Assembly (NCBI GenBank): GCA_051650265.1
Contig: JBOFIR010000250.1
Location: 1-14,603 of the forward strand
Reading direction: 5' to 3'
Origin: JBOFEH01 sp051650265
Lineage (GTDB): Bacteria > Bacillota > Clostridia > Lachnospirales > Cellulosilyticaceae
DNA: 14,603 nt
Below, piece after piece: positions 5,780 to 14,190 of the stretch. Made by a program: the position numbers and the translations under genes. Numbering within the stretch: the stretch's first letter is position 1; each line of letters opens with the position of its first letter. Under the pieces are notes generated by a model, which was given only the letters and a program-made list of their open reading frames with translations, was not told the origin of the DNA and searched no databases.

Positions 5780-6886
5780 ATGCATATTTACTGTAAACAA
5801 GAATTGCTACTCAATAGCATTAATACTGTACTTAAAGCATGCTCAACCAAAACTACAATGCCAATTCTAGAGTGTATTCTTCTTAGAGCACACGACGATC
5901 ACATTACACTTGTGGGAAATAATCTCGAACTTGGTATTGAAAGTACAATCGAAGCTGAAGTATTAGTTGAAGGATCTATTGCACTAGAAGCAAAGATCTT
6001 TTCTGAAATTATCAGAAAAATGCCAAATGACACAGTAGAAATTTCAATACTTGAAAATAGAATGACGAACATCATCTGTGAAAAGTCAAAGTTCACGATT
6101 GCAGGTCAACCAGGCGATGATTTCCCTGAGCTTCCACAGGTTGAAAGAACAACAGGTTATAACTTACCACAGTTACAACTTAAGGATATGATCAGACAAA
6201 CAATCTTCTCTGTTGCACAAGAAGAATCAAGACCGATCCTTACTGGAGAAATGTTGCAAATCAAAGATGGTAACTTCCATATGGTATCGGTTGATGGATA
6301 CAGAATCTCATACAGACAAATGGATCTCTCAATTGAGAATGGGCATGCAGAGGTTGTCGTTCCGGGGAAGACACTTGGTGAGATTAGTAAAATTCTTTCA
6401 GGCGATGAGGGAGAAGAGGTTACACTTTACTTTGAAGATAAACATATTTTATTTGATTTAGGAGATAGTAAAGTTGTTTCACGCCTTCTTGAAGGAGAAT
6501 TCTTAAAGTACGAGCAAGTATTTTCTTCGGACTATGAGACAAAAGTTATGGTCGATCGTCGTAATTTTCTCATGAGTATTGAAAGAGCGGCTTTGATTTC
6601 AAGAGAAGGTAAAAAGAACCCTATAAAAATTCAAATTGATGGCGATAATATGATTATTACATCTAACGCAGAACTAGGTACTGCGCGTGAAGAAGTTGCT
6701 ATTGAATTGGAAGGTAGTGAACTGAGTATAGCTTTCAATCCTAAATATCTTATTGAAGCACTTAAATCAATTGATGAAGATAAAGTATGTATTAATTTTA
6801 TTTCTTCGCTGACACCATGTATTATTCATCCACTAGAAGGCAATCATTATAAATACTTAATCTTGCCAATTAGATTAAACGCCTAA
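5780..6886 (+). CDS. dnaN: DNA polymerase III beta subunit (sliding clamp)
   Basis: 368 residues from the ATG at 5780. The ring-shaped DnaN dimer holds replicative polymerase and repair proteins on DNA. The start MHIYCKQELLLNSINTVLKA, then TTMPILECILL, matches the beginning of other clamps. IAGQPGDDFPELP (the conserved clamp motif) lies near residue 110, SVDGYRISYRQM near residue 175, and the C-terminus ends in HYKYLILPIRL, the typical clamp ending that forms the partner-binding pocket. An in-frame TTG at 5726 would add 18 residues (LKNFNNYNFF) but lacks a ribosome site, lies in the origin's AT tract and has no family counterpart. The site GAAGGGAG (5761-5768) is 11 bases from the ATG, a little far, and that spacer contains a DnaA box. 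Confidence 0.97.
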   Translation: MHIYCKQELLLNSINTVLKACSTKTTMPILECILLRAHDDHITLVGNNLELGIESTIEAEVLVEGSIALEAKIFSEIIRKMPNDTVEISILENRMTNIICEKSKFTIAGQPGDDFPELPQVERTTGYNLPQLQLKDMIRQTIFSVAQEESRPILTGEMLQIKDGNFHMVSVDGYRISYRQMDLSIENGHAEVVVPGKTLGEISKILSGDEGEEVTLYFEDKHILFDLGDSKVVSRLLEGEFLKYEQVFSSDYETKVMVDRRNFLMSIERAALISREGKKNPIKIQIDGDNMIITSNAELGTAREEVAIELEGSELSIAFNPKYLIEALKSIDEDKVCINFISSLTPCIIHPLEGNHYKYLILPIRLNA

Positions 6887-6904
6887 ATATTTTGATACTT
6901 AATT

Positions 6905-6946
6905 CGCTCTTAGTATTTCACCTTTGAGATACTTAGAGCGCTTTTG
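6905..6946 (+). terminator. Hairpin terminator after dnaN
   Basis: A 16-bp stem (6905-6920 with 6925-6940), loop CCTT, with one T-T mismatch and one G-U, followed by CTTTTG. It should end or reduce transcription from dnaA-dnaN before the S4-domain gene and recF. The short T run suggests incomplete termination; no convincing new promoter is visible between it and the next gene. Confidence 0.7.
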
Positions 6947-6984
6947 CTTAAAACTATATATAAAAACTAAGGAGAGTTACACTC

Positions 6985-7191
6985 ATGAAAGAAATCTCAA
7001 TCTCAACAGAATTTATTAAATTAGACCAACTTATGAAATATGCTGATATGGTACAAAGTGGTGGGGAAGCAAAGATGCTCATCGCACAAGGTCTTGTACT
7101 TGTAAATGGCGATATCTGTACACAAAGAGGTAAAAAAATTAGAAGTGGCGATAAAGTTGAATTTGATGGAGAAACAGTTGCTATCAAATAA
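6985..7191 (+). CDS. yaaA: S4-domain RNA-binding protein, RlbA/YaaA family
   Basis: 68 residues forming one S4-type RNA-binding fold: FIKLDQLMKYADMVQSGGEA (11-30), KMLIAQGLVLVNGDICTQRG, and KKIRSGDKVEFDGE. The pattern L-x-Q-L-M-K-x-A followed by G-G-E-A-K matches the small YaaA/RlbA proteins encoded between dnaN and recF in many Firmicutes. RlbA has been linked to ribosome assembly; the exact role here is not shown. The ATG at 6985 has an AAGGAGAG site 8 bases upstream. The gene ends 11 bases before recF, so the two are probably cotranscribed and perhaps translationally linked. Confidence 0.93.
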   Translation: MKEISISTEFIKLDQLMKYADMVQSGGEAKMLIAQGLVLVNGDICTQRGKKIRSGDKVEFDGETVAIK

Positions 7192-7202
7192 GGGGGCGGC
7201 TT

Positions 7203-8273
7203 ATGTACATTAAAGAGTTAACGCTCAATCAGTACAGAAACTATGAATACACACAACTGGTACTAGATTCAGGAATCAACATTTTTAAAGGCGATAACGC
7301 CCAAGGAAAGACCAATATTCTTGAATCTATTTATTTATGTGCAACTGCAAGGTCACACCGTACACATCAAGAAAAAGAAGTGATTAGATGGGATCAAGAG
7401 GCAGCACATATTACTTTAAGTGTAAAGAAACGTACATTTGATGATGTGATTGATTTTCATATTACCAACAAAGGAAAATCAGTAGCAATCAATAAATTAC
7501 CAGTAGGTAAACTTGGAGAATTGTTTGGCATTCTTACAGTTGTTATGTTTTCTCCTGAAGATTTGCAACTGATTAAGAAAAGTCCTAAAGAGCGTAGACG
7601 CTTTATTGATATTGAACTTTGTCAAGTTGATAGAATGTATTATTATTCTTTAAGACAATATCATCAGGTACTCAAACAAAGAAATAACATACTCAAACAA
7701 TTCTATAAAACAAAAGATGCTTCAATGCTAGATGTATGGGATATGCAGCTTATACAGTATGCGAAAGAAGTCATTGATAAAAGAACGGCGTTTATTGAAG
7801 AGCTTAATGAAATTGCAAGACAAATCCATACAGATATATCTGGAGGAAATGAGACATTAGAAGTGATTTATGAACCTAACGTTAAGTCAGAGCACATTGA
7901 AGCAAAACTTGAACGCTATAGAGAAAAGGATTTAGCGACACAAACAACATCGGTTGGACCACATAGAGATGATCTTAAGTTCCTCATCAATGGCATGGAT
8001 GTAAAAGTATTTGGCTCTCAAGGACAACAAAGAACAGTTGTTCTTTCTATGAAGCTTGCAGAGCTGGTACTTATGAAAAAACATCTAGGGGAAAACCCTA
8101 TTTTACTATTAGATGACGTGTTATCGGAACTGGATGATCATAGGCAAAAGTACTTATTCCACTATACTAAGGACATCCAAACATTAATAACTTGCACAGG
8201 TGTAGAACAAAGTGTATGGAATGACCAAAAAATTGGAAAACTATTTAATGTAAAGAGTGGTGTCATAGGTTGA
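7203..8273 (+). CDS. recF: DNA replication and repair protein RecF
   Basis: 356 residues, in the family's usual range. RecF is an SMC/ABC-like ATPase that, with RecO and RecR, helps load RecA at single-stranded gaps. Visible motifs are Walker A GDNAQGKT (30-37), the region MFSPEDLQLIKKSPKERRRF (115-134) typical of RecF, VGPHRDDL (251-258), ABC signature GSQGQQR (271-277), and Walker B ILLLDD followed by VLSELD (300-311). The ATG at 7203 follows AAGGGGGCGG, 11 bases after the S4 gene. The last bases of the gene overlap a TTGACA sequence, and the gyrB promoter follows immediately. No remB/yaaB-type gene lies between recF and gyrB, unlike in Bacillus. Confidence 0.97.
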   Translation: MYIKELTLNQYRNYEYTQLVLDSGINIFKGDNAQGKTNILESIYLCATARSHRTHQEKEVIRWDQEAAHITLSVKKRTFDDVIDFHITNKGKSVAINKLPVGKLGELFGILTVVMFSPEDLQLIKKSPKERRRFIDIELCQVDRMYYYSLRQYHQVLKQRNNILKQFYKTKDASMLDVWDMQLIQYAKEVIDKRTAFIEELNEIARQIHTDISGGNETLEVIYEPNVKSEHIEAKLERYREKDLATQTTSVGPHRDDLKFLINGMDVKVFGSQGQQRTVVLSMKLAELVLMKKHLGENPILLLDDVLSELDDHRQKYLFHYTKDIQTLITCTGVEQSVWNDQKIGKLFNVKSGVIG

Positions 8274-8279
8274 CAAAGT

Positions 8280-8308
8280 TTGCCTTAAAAATTCATTTGA
8301 TGTATAAT
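8280..8308 (+). promoter_or_regulatory. Sigma-A promoter of gyrB
   Basis: TTGCCT (-35, 8280-8285), 17-base spacer, and a perfect TATAAT (-10, 8303-8308). The start would be near 8315, about 45 bases before the gyrB ATG. That rules out the upstream in-frame TTG at 8314. A full TTGACA at 8270-8275 lies too far away (27 bases) to pair with this -10. Confidence 0.75.
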
Positions 8309-8358
8309 AAAGTTTGGGTCATTATGCCTATTCAAAATATGAAGGAGTGAGATCTTGT

Positions 8359-10263
8359 ATGGCAGCAACGTATAATGAAAATCAGATTCAAATATTAGAG
8401 GGGCTGCAGGCGGTACGAAAAAGACCTGGGATGTATATCGGGAGTACCTCTTCAAAAGGTCTTCACCACCTTGTTTATGAAATAGTAGACAATGCCGTTG
8501 ACGAAGCATTAGCAGGGGTTTGTGATACAATTGTTGTATCTATCCATCCAGATAATTCTATATCTGTACTAGATAATGGTCGTGGTATTCCTGTCGGAAT
8601 TCATGCTCAAAAAGGAATTCCAGCTGTTGAGGTAGTATTTACTATCTTACATGCAGGTGGTAAGTTTGGTGGCGGAGGATACAAAGTATCTGGAGGATTA
8701 CATGGTGTAGGTGCCTCTGTAGTAAATGCCCTTTCAGAATGGTTAGTTGTAAGAGTTTATACTGATGGCAAGGTGCATGAAGAGAAATTTGAACGAGGTA
8801 ACGTAGTGAGTCCACTTACAGTAATCGGTGAGACTGACAAGACAGGTACTTTTGTACATTTCAAGCCTGATGCTGAAATTTTCGAAGATACTGTTTATGA
8901 ATTTAGTGTTCTTAAGCAAAGATTACAAGAAACGGCGTTTTTAACAAAAGGGCTCAAAATTGAGCTTATAGATTTAAGAGAGGAATCAAAACCTCATAAA
9001 ACATTCCATTACGAAGGTGGAATCAGTGAATTTATCACACACTTAAACAAACATAAAACTCCAATCTATGACGAAGTATTTTACTGTGAAGGTGAGAAAG
9101 ATGGTATTGCAGTAGAGGTTGCGTTCCAGCACAATGATAGTTATGTTGAGAATGTATTTAGCTTTGTTAATAATATTAATACAACAGAAGGTGGTACACA
9201 CCTTTCAGGATTTAGGTCAGCAATTACAAAGACTCTCAATGACTATGGCCGTAAAATGGGATTACTCAAAGAAGCGGACAAAAACCTTAGTGGTGAAGAT
9301 GTGAGAGAAGGTATGACTGCGATCATTAGCATCAAAATCGGAGAACCTCAATTTGAAGGTCAGACGAAAACAAAACTGGGTAACAGTGAAGCACGTGGGG
9401 CAGTAGAAGCAATCTTTAGTGAACAACTTACTTACTTCTTAGAGCAAAATCCTAACGTAGGTAAAATAGTTATTCAAAAAGGTATGATGGCTGCTAGAGC
9501 AAGAGATGCGGCGCGTAAAGCACGTGAATTAACACGTCGTAAAAGCGTTTTAGAAAGTACTGCTTTACCAGGTAAGCTTGCAGACTGTTCAGAAAAAGAT
9601 GCATCAAAATGTGAAATCTACCTTGTCGAAGGGGACTCTGCGGGAGGCTCAGCAAAGAGTGCGAGATCTCGTCAGACACAAGCAATCCTTCCACTTAAGG
9701 GTAAGATTCTAAACGTAGAAAAAGCAAGAATAGATAGAATGTTAGAGAGTGAAGAAATTCGTAATATGATCACTGCTTTTGGTGTAGGTATTAGTGACGA
9801 TTTTGATATTTCTAAGATTAGATATGGAAAAATCATTATCATGACCGATGCCGACGTAGATGGTGCTCATATTAGAACACTTCTACTGACATTCTTATAC
9901 AGATATTATAGAGAACTTATTGAAAAAGGTCATGTATTTATTGCACAACCTCCTCTTTATCTTGTAGAGAAAAACAAGAAAAAGCACTATGCTTACGATG
10001 ATAGAGAGTTAGAGAAGATCTTAGAAGAGATCGGAAGAACAGGTATTTCACGTATGCAACGTTATAAAGGTCTTGGGGAGATGAACCCGGATCAGCTTTG
10101 GGAGACAACAATGGATCCTGAAACAAGAACACTTGTTAAAGTTGAGATAGACGATGCAGCTGCTGCAGATGAGATTTTTACAGCACTAATGGGAGATAAA
10201 GTAGAGCCTAGACGTGAATTCATTCATGAACATGCTGCTAAAGTTAAAAACTTAGATATTTAA
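8359..10263 (+). CDS. gyrB: DNA gyrase subunit B
   Basis: 634 residues from the ATG at 8359. GyrB is the ATPase half of gyrase, which introduces negative supercoils. The GHKL ATPase domain (about 10-220) shows Glu41 and Asn45 (YEIVDNAVDEALAG), LDNGRGIP (71-78), and the lid GGKFGGGGYKVSGGLHGVG (100-118). The transducer domain covers about 225-395. TOPRIM motifs are EGDSAGG (424-430) and TDADVDG (496-502). The C-terminus has the conserved QRYKGLGEMNPDQLWETT. Lacking the long insertion of proteobacterial GyrB, it has the Gram-positive size. An in-frame TTG at 8314 is rejected because it sits at the transcription start and the family begins near MAATYNENQIQILEGL. The ribosome site GAAGGAGTGA (8341-8350) supports the ATG. 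Confidence 0.97.
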   Translation: MAATYNENQIQILEGLQAVRKRPGMYIGSTSSKGLHHLVYEIVDNAVDEALAGVCDTIVVSIHPDNSISVLDNGRGIPVGIHAQKGIPAVEVVFTILHAGGKFGGGGYKVSGGLHGVGASVVNALSEWLVVRVYTDGKVHEEKFERGNVVSPLTVIGETDKTGTFVHFKPDAEIFEDTVYEFSVLKQRLQETAFLTKGLKIELIDLREESKPHKTFHYEGGISEFITHLNKHKTPIYDEVFYCEGEKDGIAVEVAFQHNDSYVENVFSFVNNINTTEGGTHLSGFRSAITKTLNDYGRKMGLLKEADKNLSGEDVREGMTAIISIKIGEPQFEGQTKTKLGNSEARGAVEAIFSEQLTYFLEQNPNVGKIVIQKGMMAARARDAARKARELTRRKSVLESTALPGKLADCSEKDASKCEIYLVEGDSAGGSAKSARSRQTQAILPLKGKILNVEKARIDRMLESEEIRNMITAFGVGISDDFDISKIRYGKIIIMTDADVDGAHIRTLLLTFLYRYYRELIEKGHVFIAQPPLYLVEKNKKKHYAYDDRELEKILEEIGRTGISRMQRYKGLGEMNPDQLWETTMDPETRTLVKVEIDDAAAADEIFTALMGDKVEPRREFIHEHAAKVKNLDI

Positions 10264-10287
10264 TAAAGTGAGAAAGGAGAGAAAATA

Positions 10288-12783
10288 ATGGATACAACAA
10301 ACCAAGAAGGCTATGATAAGATTATTACGATAGATATAGAAAAAGAGATGAAGACATCGTATATTGACTATGCGATGAGCGTTATTGTATCTCGTGCGCT
10401 TCCAGATGTAAGGGACGGTCTGAAACCTGTTCATAGACGTATTCTCTATTCAATGAGCGAACTGAACTTAGGTCCAGACAAACAATATAGAAAATCAGCG
10501 CGTATTGTTGGGGATACCATGGGTAAGTACCATCCACATGGTGACTCGGCAATTTATGATGCAATGGTTCGTATGGCCCAAGACTTCTCTACAAGATATC
10601 CTCTTGTAGATGGTCATGGTAACTTCGGTAATATCGATGGTGATAGTGCCGCTGCGATGCGTTATACAGAGGCACGTATGAGCAAGATGTCTATGTCTAT
10701 GCTCCTTGATACAGAAAAAGAAACTGTTGATTTCACACCAAACTTTGATGAATCATTAGAAGAGCCAACAGTACTTCCTGCAAGATTTCCAAACTTATTA
10801 GTTAATGGATCATCAGGTATTGCAGTAGGTATGGCAACTAATATTCCACCTCATAACCTAGGAGAGGTTATTGATGGCGTTGTCAAACTCATTGATAATT
10901 ATGTAGGTGAAAATGAGGAAGGTGAAGCGAGAGAAACAGATCTTGAGGAACTTATGGCGATTATTAAGGCGCCAGACTTCCCTACAGGAGCAATTATTTC
11001 TGGTAGATATGGAATTGATCAAGCATATCGTACAGGAAAAGGTAAAGCAAAGGTTAAGGCGAAAGCTGAAATTGAAGACATGGCAAATGGAAAATCTCGT
11101 ATTTTAATTACTGAGATTCCATACATGGTCAACAAATCTCGTTTAATTGAGAAGATTGCTGAACTTGTTAAGATCAAAAAAATTGAAGGTATTACTGATA
11201 TTCGTGATGAGTCAGATAGAGCAGGTATGTGTATTGTTATTGAACTTAGGAGAGATGTAACACCAAGTGTTGTACTCAATCAGTTGTATAAATATACACA
11301 ACTTCAAGATACATTTAGTATTAATATGCTTGCACTTGTTAACAATGAGCCAAAAGTACTCAACCTTAAGCAAATGCTAGAAGAGTATTTAAAGCATCAA
11401 AAAGATGTTGTAACAAGAAGAACACAATTTGATCTTAGGAAAGCTGAGGCTAGAGCACATATTGTAGAAGGCCTTAGAAAAGCTTTAGATAAAATTGATC
11501 TTATTACAAGTTTAATTCGCTCATCTAAAACAGTACAAGAAGCTAAAGAAAAGATTATGGAAGCAATTGAACTTTCAGAAATCCAAGCCCAAGCAATTGT
11601 AGATATGAGATTACGTGCTTTAACAGGTTTAGAGCGTGAAAAGTTAGATGCTGAATATGCAGAACTCATGGAGCGAATTGCATATTATAGATCTATTTTA
11701 GATAATGAAGTGAAACTCTATGGTGTTATTAAAGACGAGATCTTAGAGATCAGATCAAAATACAATGACCCTAGACGTACAGAACTTGTTATCGATGATG
11801 ATGAATTAGACATCGAAGACCTCATTGATGAAGAAAAAGTGGTTGTTACAATGACACACTTAGGCTATATCAAGCGTATACCTCTTGATACGTACAAGCA
11901 ACAAAATAGGGGTGGTAGAGGGATTATTGGTGTTAATACAATAGAAGAAGACTTTATTAATCAGTTATTCGTAACAAGTAACTTGAGTAATATTATGTTC
12001 TTCACAAATAAAGGTAAGGCATACCAGATCAAAGCTTATCGTATACCTGAAGGTGGACGTACAGCAAGAGGTATGGCAATTGTCAACTTACTTCAACTTG
12101 AACCAGATGAGAAGATTTCAGCGGTATTCCCTGTTACAGAACAAGGGGAGAAGCTATACCTTACAATGGTTACAAAGAAAGGTATTATCAAGAAAACAAG
12201 CCTGGAATCTTTCAAAAATATTCGTAAAGGTGGTCTCATTGCTGTATCTTTAGGTGAAGAAGATGAACTTATTGGGGTATATCCAACGACAGAACAAGAT
12301 AGTATCCTTGTTTGTACAAGACAAGGTAAAGGGATCATGTTTGAAGGTTCAGATGTAAGACCTATGGGTAGAACTGCTAGAGGGGTAAAAGCTATTCGTC
12401 TAGGAGATGAGGATGAGGTAATAGGTGCAACTGTACCACAAGATGAGCAACAAATTCTTATTGTTACAGAAAACGGCCTAGGAAAACGTACACCAATTGA
12501 CGAGTTTAGAGCACAACGTCGTGGTGGTAAAGGTCTTAAGACTTATAAAATTACTGAAAAAACAGGTGAAGTAGTGGGTATTACTTCTGTATCTGATGAA
12601 GATGAGCTACTCATCATTAACACACAAGGTGTAATCATTCGTATTCAAGTAGGACAAATTTCTTCAATTGGGCGTAATGCGCAAGGGGTTAAACTCATTA
12701 ACCTAGATGAAGGAAATCAAGTAGTTTGTATTGCAAAGGTACCTGAAGCTAGTATGAATGATGAAGATGAAGTAGTAGAATAA
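10288..12783 (+). CDS. gyrA: DNA gyrase subunit A
   Basis: 831 residues. GyrA cuts and rejoins DNA and wraps it. The catalytic tyrosine is Tyr126 (AAMRYTEARM). The quinolone-resistance region reads HPHGDSAIYDAMVRMAQ, with Ser87 and Asp91 at the positions of E. coli Ser83 and Asp87, so it looks like a sensitive-type sequence there. The C-terminal pinwheel (from about 515) contains the GyrA box QRRGGKG (743-749) that DNA gyrase has and topoisomerase IV usually lacks in this exact form; an earlier blade has QQNRGGRG. The short tail is acidic (NDEDEVVE). The ATG at 10288 follows AAAGGAGAG, 24 bases after gyrB, so both subunits come from one mRNA. Together with location, this excludes parC. Confidence 0.98.
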   Translation: MDTTNQEGYDKIITIDIEKEMKTSYIDYAMSVIVSRALPDVRDGLKPVHRRILYSMSELNLGPDKQYRKSARIVGDTMGKYHPHGDSAIYDAMVRMAQDFSTRYPLVDGHGNFGNIDGDSAAAMRYTEARMSKMSMSMLLDTEKETVDFTPNFDESLEEPTVLPARFPNLLVNGSSGIAVGMATNIPPHNLGEVIDGVVKLIDNYVGENEEGEARETDLEELMAIIKAPDFPTGAIISGRYGIDQAYRTGKGKAKVKAKAEIEDMANGKSRILITEIPYMVNKSRLIEKIAELVKIKKIEGITDIRDESDRAGMCIVIELRRDVTPSVVLNQLYKYTQLQDTFSINMLALVNNEPKVLNLKQMLEEYLKHQKDVVTRRTQFDLRKAEARAHIVEGLRKALDKIDLITSLIRSSKTVQEAKEKIMEAIELSEIQAQAIVDMRLRALTGLEREKLDAEYAELMERIAYYRSILDNEVKLYGVIKDEILEIRSKYNDPRRTELVIDDDELDIEDLIDEEKVVVTMTHLGYIKRIPLDTYKQQNRGGRGIIGVNTIEEDFINQLFVTSNLSNIMFFTNKGKAYQIKAYRIPEGGRTARGMAIVNLLQLEPDEKISAVFPVTEQGEKLYLTMVTKKGIIKKTSLESFKNIRKGGLIAVSLGEEDELIGVYPTTEQDSILVCTRQGKGIMFEGSDVRPMGRTARGVKAIRLGDEDEVIGATVPQDEQQILIVTENGLGKRTPIDEFRAQRRGGKGLKTYKITEKTGEVVGITSVSDEDELLIINTQGVIIRIQVGQISSIGRNAQGVKLINLDEGNQVVCIAKVPEASMNDEDEVVE

Positions 12784-12784
12784 T

Positions 12785-13819
12785 ATGATTAAAAGAGGGC
12801 TCATTATCTTAGTTGTACTAACTATGAGCTTATTAGTAGGCGGGGTATATGGTAGTTGGATGATGAACAAACCATATATACCCGCTACTTTTACATCTAC
12901 TCAGGAAATAGCATCTCAAAGTGAACCTAAGAGATATCACATTAAGAAAAATCATAAAATAATTGATGAGTATGAAAGTGAAGAAGAAGCAATCAAAGTA
13001 GCGTATAAAAAGCCTCGGTCAATTGTAGTAGATACACATACAGGTGACTGGGTTTACTCATCATTGCAGCCATTTATGATTATTACAGAACATACAATCC
13101 ACGACTTTGAAAGCTATGATAGTGCAATCAAGTATGCAAGAAAAAACAACTATGAATACGTACATTACAAAAATGATAAAACCCTGTTATGGGATAATAA
13201 GAAAGAAAATCAAGGATATCCTTTAATACAGGTTCCTTTAATAAAGCAGTTGCCAGAATTACCGAGAGGTTGTGAGGTAACTTCATTAGCTATGTTATTT
13301 GAGTATTACGGACAGCCTATAAGTAAAATGAGACTAGCAAAAGAAATTAAAAAGGATCCTACTCCTTATAGTAAGAAAACAGATGGCAAAATTTATTATG
13401 GAAATCCTTATGATGGATTTGTTGGTGATATGTACGATATACGAAAGAATGGATATGGTGTATATCATGGGCCTATTGCAGAATTAGCAAAGACATACTT
13501 TTCAACACGTGTGATTGATGCTACGGGTGTAGAGTTTGAAGATCTGTTGGAATTTGTAGAACGGGGAATCCCTGTATTAATTATTACAAATGCTACATAT
13601 AGACCATTACTTGATACAGAGTTTGAGTTATGGCATACCCCTACAGAAATTGTAAAAGTAACTAAAAGGATGCATGCTGTCGTTATTACTGGAGCAAATG
13701 ATAGTTACATTTATGTAAATGATCCACTCTATAGTAAACCTAATAGGAAGTTAGATCGAAAGAACTTCAAGGAAGCTTGGGAGCAGATGGGGAAACAAGC
13801 TGTTGTAATCCTACCTTAG
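12785..13819 (+). CDS. C39-like cysteine peptidase, exported or membrane-anchored
   Basis: 344 residues. An N-terminal hydrophobic segment (about 5-22, GLIILVVLTMSLLVGG) after two basic residues indicates a signal peptide or anchor; no lipobox is evident. Two related repeats follow, at about 57-92 (HKIIDEYESEEEAIKVA) and 102-137 (EHTIHDFESYDSAIKYA), each ending in an aromatic Asp-Trp or Leu-Trp motif. The C-terminal half (about 145-344) resembles Peptidase_C39_2 (YvpB-like): LPRGCEVTSLAMLF with catalytic Cys163, YGNPYDGFVGDMYD, a second motif MHAVVITGAND with His297, and YVNDPLY with Asp313. The substrate is unknown; there is no transporter or bacteriocin gene nearby, so it is probably not a leader peptidase. 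The ATG lies one base after the gyrA stop with only a weak ribosome site, suggesting translational coupling. Confidence 0.8.
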   Translation: MIKRGLIILVVLTMSLLVGGVYGSWMMNKPYIPATFTSTQEIASQSEPKRYHIKKNHKIIDEYESEEEAIKVAYKKPRSIVVDTHTGDWVYSSLQPFMIITEHTIHDFESYDSAIKYARKNNYEYVHYKNDKTLLWDNKKENQGYPLIQVPLIKQLPELPRGCEVTSLAMLFEYYGQPISKMRLAKEIKKDPTPYSKKTDGKIYYGNPYDGFVGDMYDIRKNGYGVYHGPIAELAKTYFSTRVIDATGVEFEDLLEFVERGIPVLIITNATYRPLLDTEFELWHTPTEIVKVTKRMHAVVITGANDSYIYVNDPLYSKPNRKLDRKNFKEAWEQMGKQAVVILP

Positions 13820-13834
13820 TCCCTAATGTGTATG

Positions 13835-13863
13835 TTGTAAACTGAATAGAAAAATGGTATCAT
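13835..13863 (+). promoter_or_regulatory. Probable promoter upstream of an apparently gene-free stretch
   Basis: TTGTAA (-35, 13835-13840), 17-base spacer, and TATCAT (-10, 13858-13863), with TGG directly before it forming an extended -10. Transcription would start near 13870 and meet the strong terminator at 13985-14027, giving an RNA of about 155 bases with no convincing open frame. The -10 block TGGTATCAT is the same as in the tRNA promoter at 14191-14219. Confidence 0.5.
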
Positions 13864-13984
13864 ACAATAGAAAATATTATTATTTCTCAGAGTTATACTC
13901 TATAAACCTAAACATATACTATATATAAAAAGGTGCAAATAACATGAATTAGGGGTAATGAGGGGATGTATTTTCAAAAAAAAG

Positions 13985-14027
13985 AAAGTACGTGTTTATA
14001 ACTGCTAGATAAACACGTACTTTTTTT
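13985..14027 (+). terminator. Strong rho-independent terminator
   Basis: Perfect 15-bp stem (13985-13999 with 14009-14023), 9-base loop, ending in seven T's (14021-14027). It is preceded by a run of A's, so it could also work on the other strand. It should end read-through from gyrB-gyrA-peptidase and any RNA begun at the promoter near 13835, and so insulates the tRNA/rRNA unit. Confidence 0.88.
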
Positions 14028-14190
14028 GTGCCCATAAAAATAGAATTTAGAAGCTTATTTACTGAAATAGATAAAGTAAAGTGCAAAAATGTATGGAACA
14101 TAAAATAGCGGATAAGCTTGCAAATACTAGGATATAATAGAAGAAAAAATCAGGCTTTTAAATTAGTTTAAACAAATATTAGAAAAAGGG
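14028..14190. other. AT-rich spacer before the tRNA promoter
   Basis: No gene is visible. A TATAAT at 14133-14138 has no acceptable -35 at normal spacing (GGATAA at 14110-14115). AAGCTT occurs twice. It may serve as an A/T-rich upstream region boosting the stable-RNA promoter, but nothing firmer can be said. Confidence 0.3.

Noticed and set aside
8270..8308. TTGACA at 8270-8275 as the -35 partner of TATAAT at 8303-8308
   Set aside because: The spacer is 27 bases; TTGCCT at 8280 gives the proper 17.
8314..8358. TTG start giving GyrB 15 extra residues
   Set aside because: It coincides with the predicted transcription start, and the GAAGGAGTGA site supports the ATG at 8359.
13958..14008. Short frame coding MRGCIFKKKKVRVYNC before and inside the terminator
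   Set aside because: Only 16 residues, its end lies in the terminator loop, the G-rich stretch before it is too close to the ATG, and the Lys run is just the A tract of the terminator.
14110..14138. Third tRNA/rRNA promoter at the TATAAT of 14133-14138
   Set aside because: The best -35 position reads GGATAA, and TTGCAA nearby is only 9 bases away; too weak to list.
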